Assembly: GCA_013365325.1 (NCBI GenBank) | Contig: JABVXV010000349.1 | Span: 1-63,420, forward strand | DNA: 63,420 nucleotides | Direction of reading: 5' to 3' | Source of the DNA: Dipetalonema caudispina | Lineage: Eukaryota; Nematoda; Chromadorea; Rhabditida; Onchocercidae | Part shown: piece by piece, positions 62,701-63,420 of the stretch | Position numbering within the stretch: position 1 is the stretch's first letter | How the letters are laid out: every line of letters begins with the position of its first letter | Notes under the pieces: model-generated | Database searches by the model: none | Seen by the model: only the letters and a program-made list of their open reading frames with translations | Told to the model about the DNA's origin: nothing | Translations under genes and position numbers: made by a program

Positions 62701-63420
62701 TTCGTTTATTAGTTTACCTTCCTTTTTTTGCAAACCAAAATGTTACAACTTTAATCGCTGAATATTGCTATTAGCAGTAGTAATGTCAAAGATATATCTT
62801 AGATTGATCAAAAAAAATTTAACTACGTGTAAGATAGTTTTAGGTGCGTAAAATATTCCTACCTGCATCGAAGTTTCAGCAGCTCAAACTTCAGGAAGTA
62901 AAATTCAGTATGAAATGAGAAGCCATGACGTAATGATTGTCAGTCTTCAGAAGTAAAATGCTTAACCCAGGAGGGACCGATAAGGAAATATGTCATCGAT
63001 AATAGACAACGATTTAAAGTTTGTCTTTGTTTACAAAACTGGTCGTTCGATACTGAAAGGCTTTGTTTCAACAGATGAGCAATCAATAAATTACACAAAC
63101 AATCATATTGGATGATCAGTTAAATTCTATCATCTATATATGTATTGAATATGTTATATATATATATATGTGTGTGCATTATAAATAATGCTCCGTTGTA
63201 TGTTTGGAAGTATTATCATAATTTCGTTGTATTGTAAGTAAATGAAAATTTCATTTTTTGAAATTTGTTGATAAGCGAAGGAAATAATGAAATGAATTGA
63301 ATGAAATGAAATGAAATGTATGAATGAATAAATAACACAATGATATAATTAAGTAAGAAGATGTGAAAAAGAATTTTTTTTTCTTTTTCCTGTTACTTAA
63401 TATATCATTTGAATGTGTTG
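59800..63420. other. Upstream region of the lectin gene, no confident gene
   Basis: Expected to contain the lectin promoter and its missing first exon with a signal peptide, but neither could be placed. It holds the ~117 bp duplication at 60.4-60.7 kb, purine- and pyrimidine-rich tracts, and a (TA)n run at 63155-63171. A 25-codon plus-strand open stretch (62538-62612) ends at a consensus donor GTACGT and could be a first exon of a gene beyond the window; support is weak. Confidence 0.5.
60423..60665. repeat. Tandem duplication, unit about 117 bp
   Basis: Copy 1 starts near 60427 (TTTGATTTAACCAAATTTTA) and copy 2 near 60544 (TTTGGTTTTAACCAAATTCT). Both continue with CACTAT, GATTAATT/GACTAATT, GAGAAAGTTGNTTT and AAATTTAAATTTTAA/AACTTAAATTTTAA blocks. 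Diverged by roughly a fifth by eye. Confidence 0.8.

Overview
The window reads as nuclear DNA of a nematode, most likely a filarial or other spirurid worm. By eye it is very A+T-rich. The genes are split into short exons with TTTCAG-like acceptors, and several start codons sit a few bases after a bare 3' splice site, as expected for spliced-leader trans-splicing. Nematode-restricted products are present: a sperm-specific MSP-fold protein, and a cytoplasmic intermediate filament with a lamin-type tail. A decayed DnaJ fragment of bacterial type also fits a lineage that carries or carried Wolbachia. The species cannot be fixed from the sequence alone.

Layout. 1-7200: repeat-rich intergenic DNA opening on a long AAT array, with no gene recognised. 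7220-14296 (+): a complete 14-exon intermediate filament gene, about 584 residues. 14.3-18.6 kb: intergenic, with a ~130-150 bp degenerate tandem repeat. 18.66-19.57 kb: a coding-like stretch broken by stops and a frameshift, then an orphan exon. 19903-24229 (+): an eight-exon ZDHHC6-type palmitoyltransferase of 400 residues. 24.7-26.6 kb: more coding-like but interrupted sequence that I could not identify. 28649-42408 (+): a five-exon gene with an ~8.2 kb first intron, encoding a beta-rich nematode protein of about 273 residues that loosely recalls the aerolysin/ETX-MTX2 fold. 44285-59799 (-): a gene of about 24 exons for a type I membrane protein with five C-type lectin-like domains, about 1,000 residues. 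47447-48084 (+): a small sperm-specific MSP-domain gene lying wholly inside one intron of the lectin gene, on the opposite strand. 54878-55012 (+): the DnaJ fragment, inside another lectin-gene intron. 59.8-63.4 kb: no confident gene.

The genes do not form one pathway. They cover cytoskeleton (intermediate filament), ER or Golgi protein lipidation (ZDHHC6), an unknown beta-rich protein, surface recognition (multi-CTLD receptor) and sperm motility (MSP-fold). Exon borders were assigned by hand from splice signals, codon phase and protein continuity. Two junctions in the lectin gene remain uncertain and are flagged. The most unusual items are the opposite-strand sperm gene nested in the lectin gene, the probable Wolbachia-derived DnaJ remnant, the uncharacterised beta-rich protein, and two unidentified broken coding regions.
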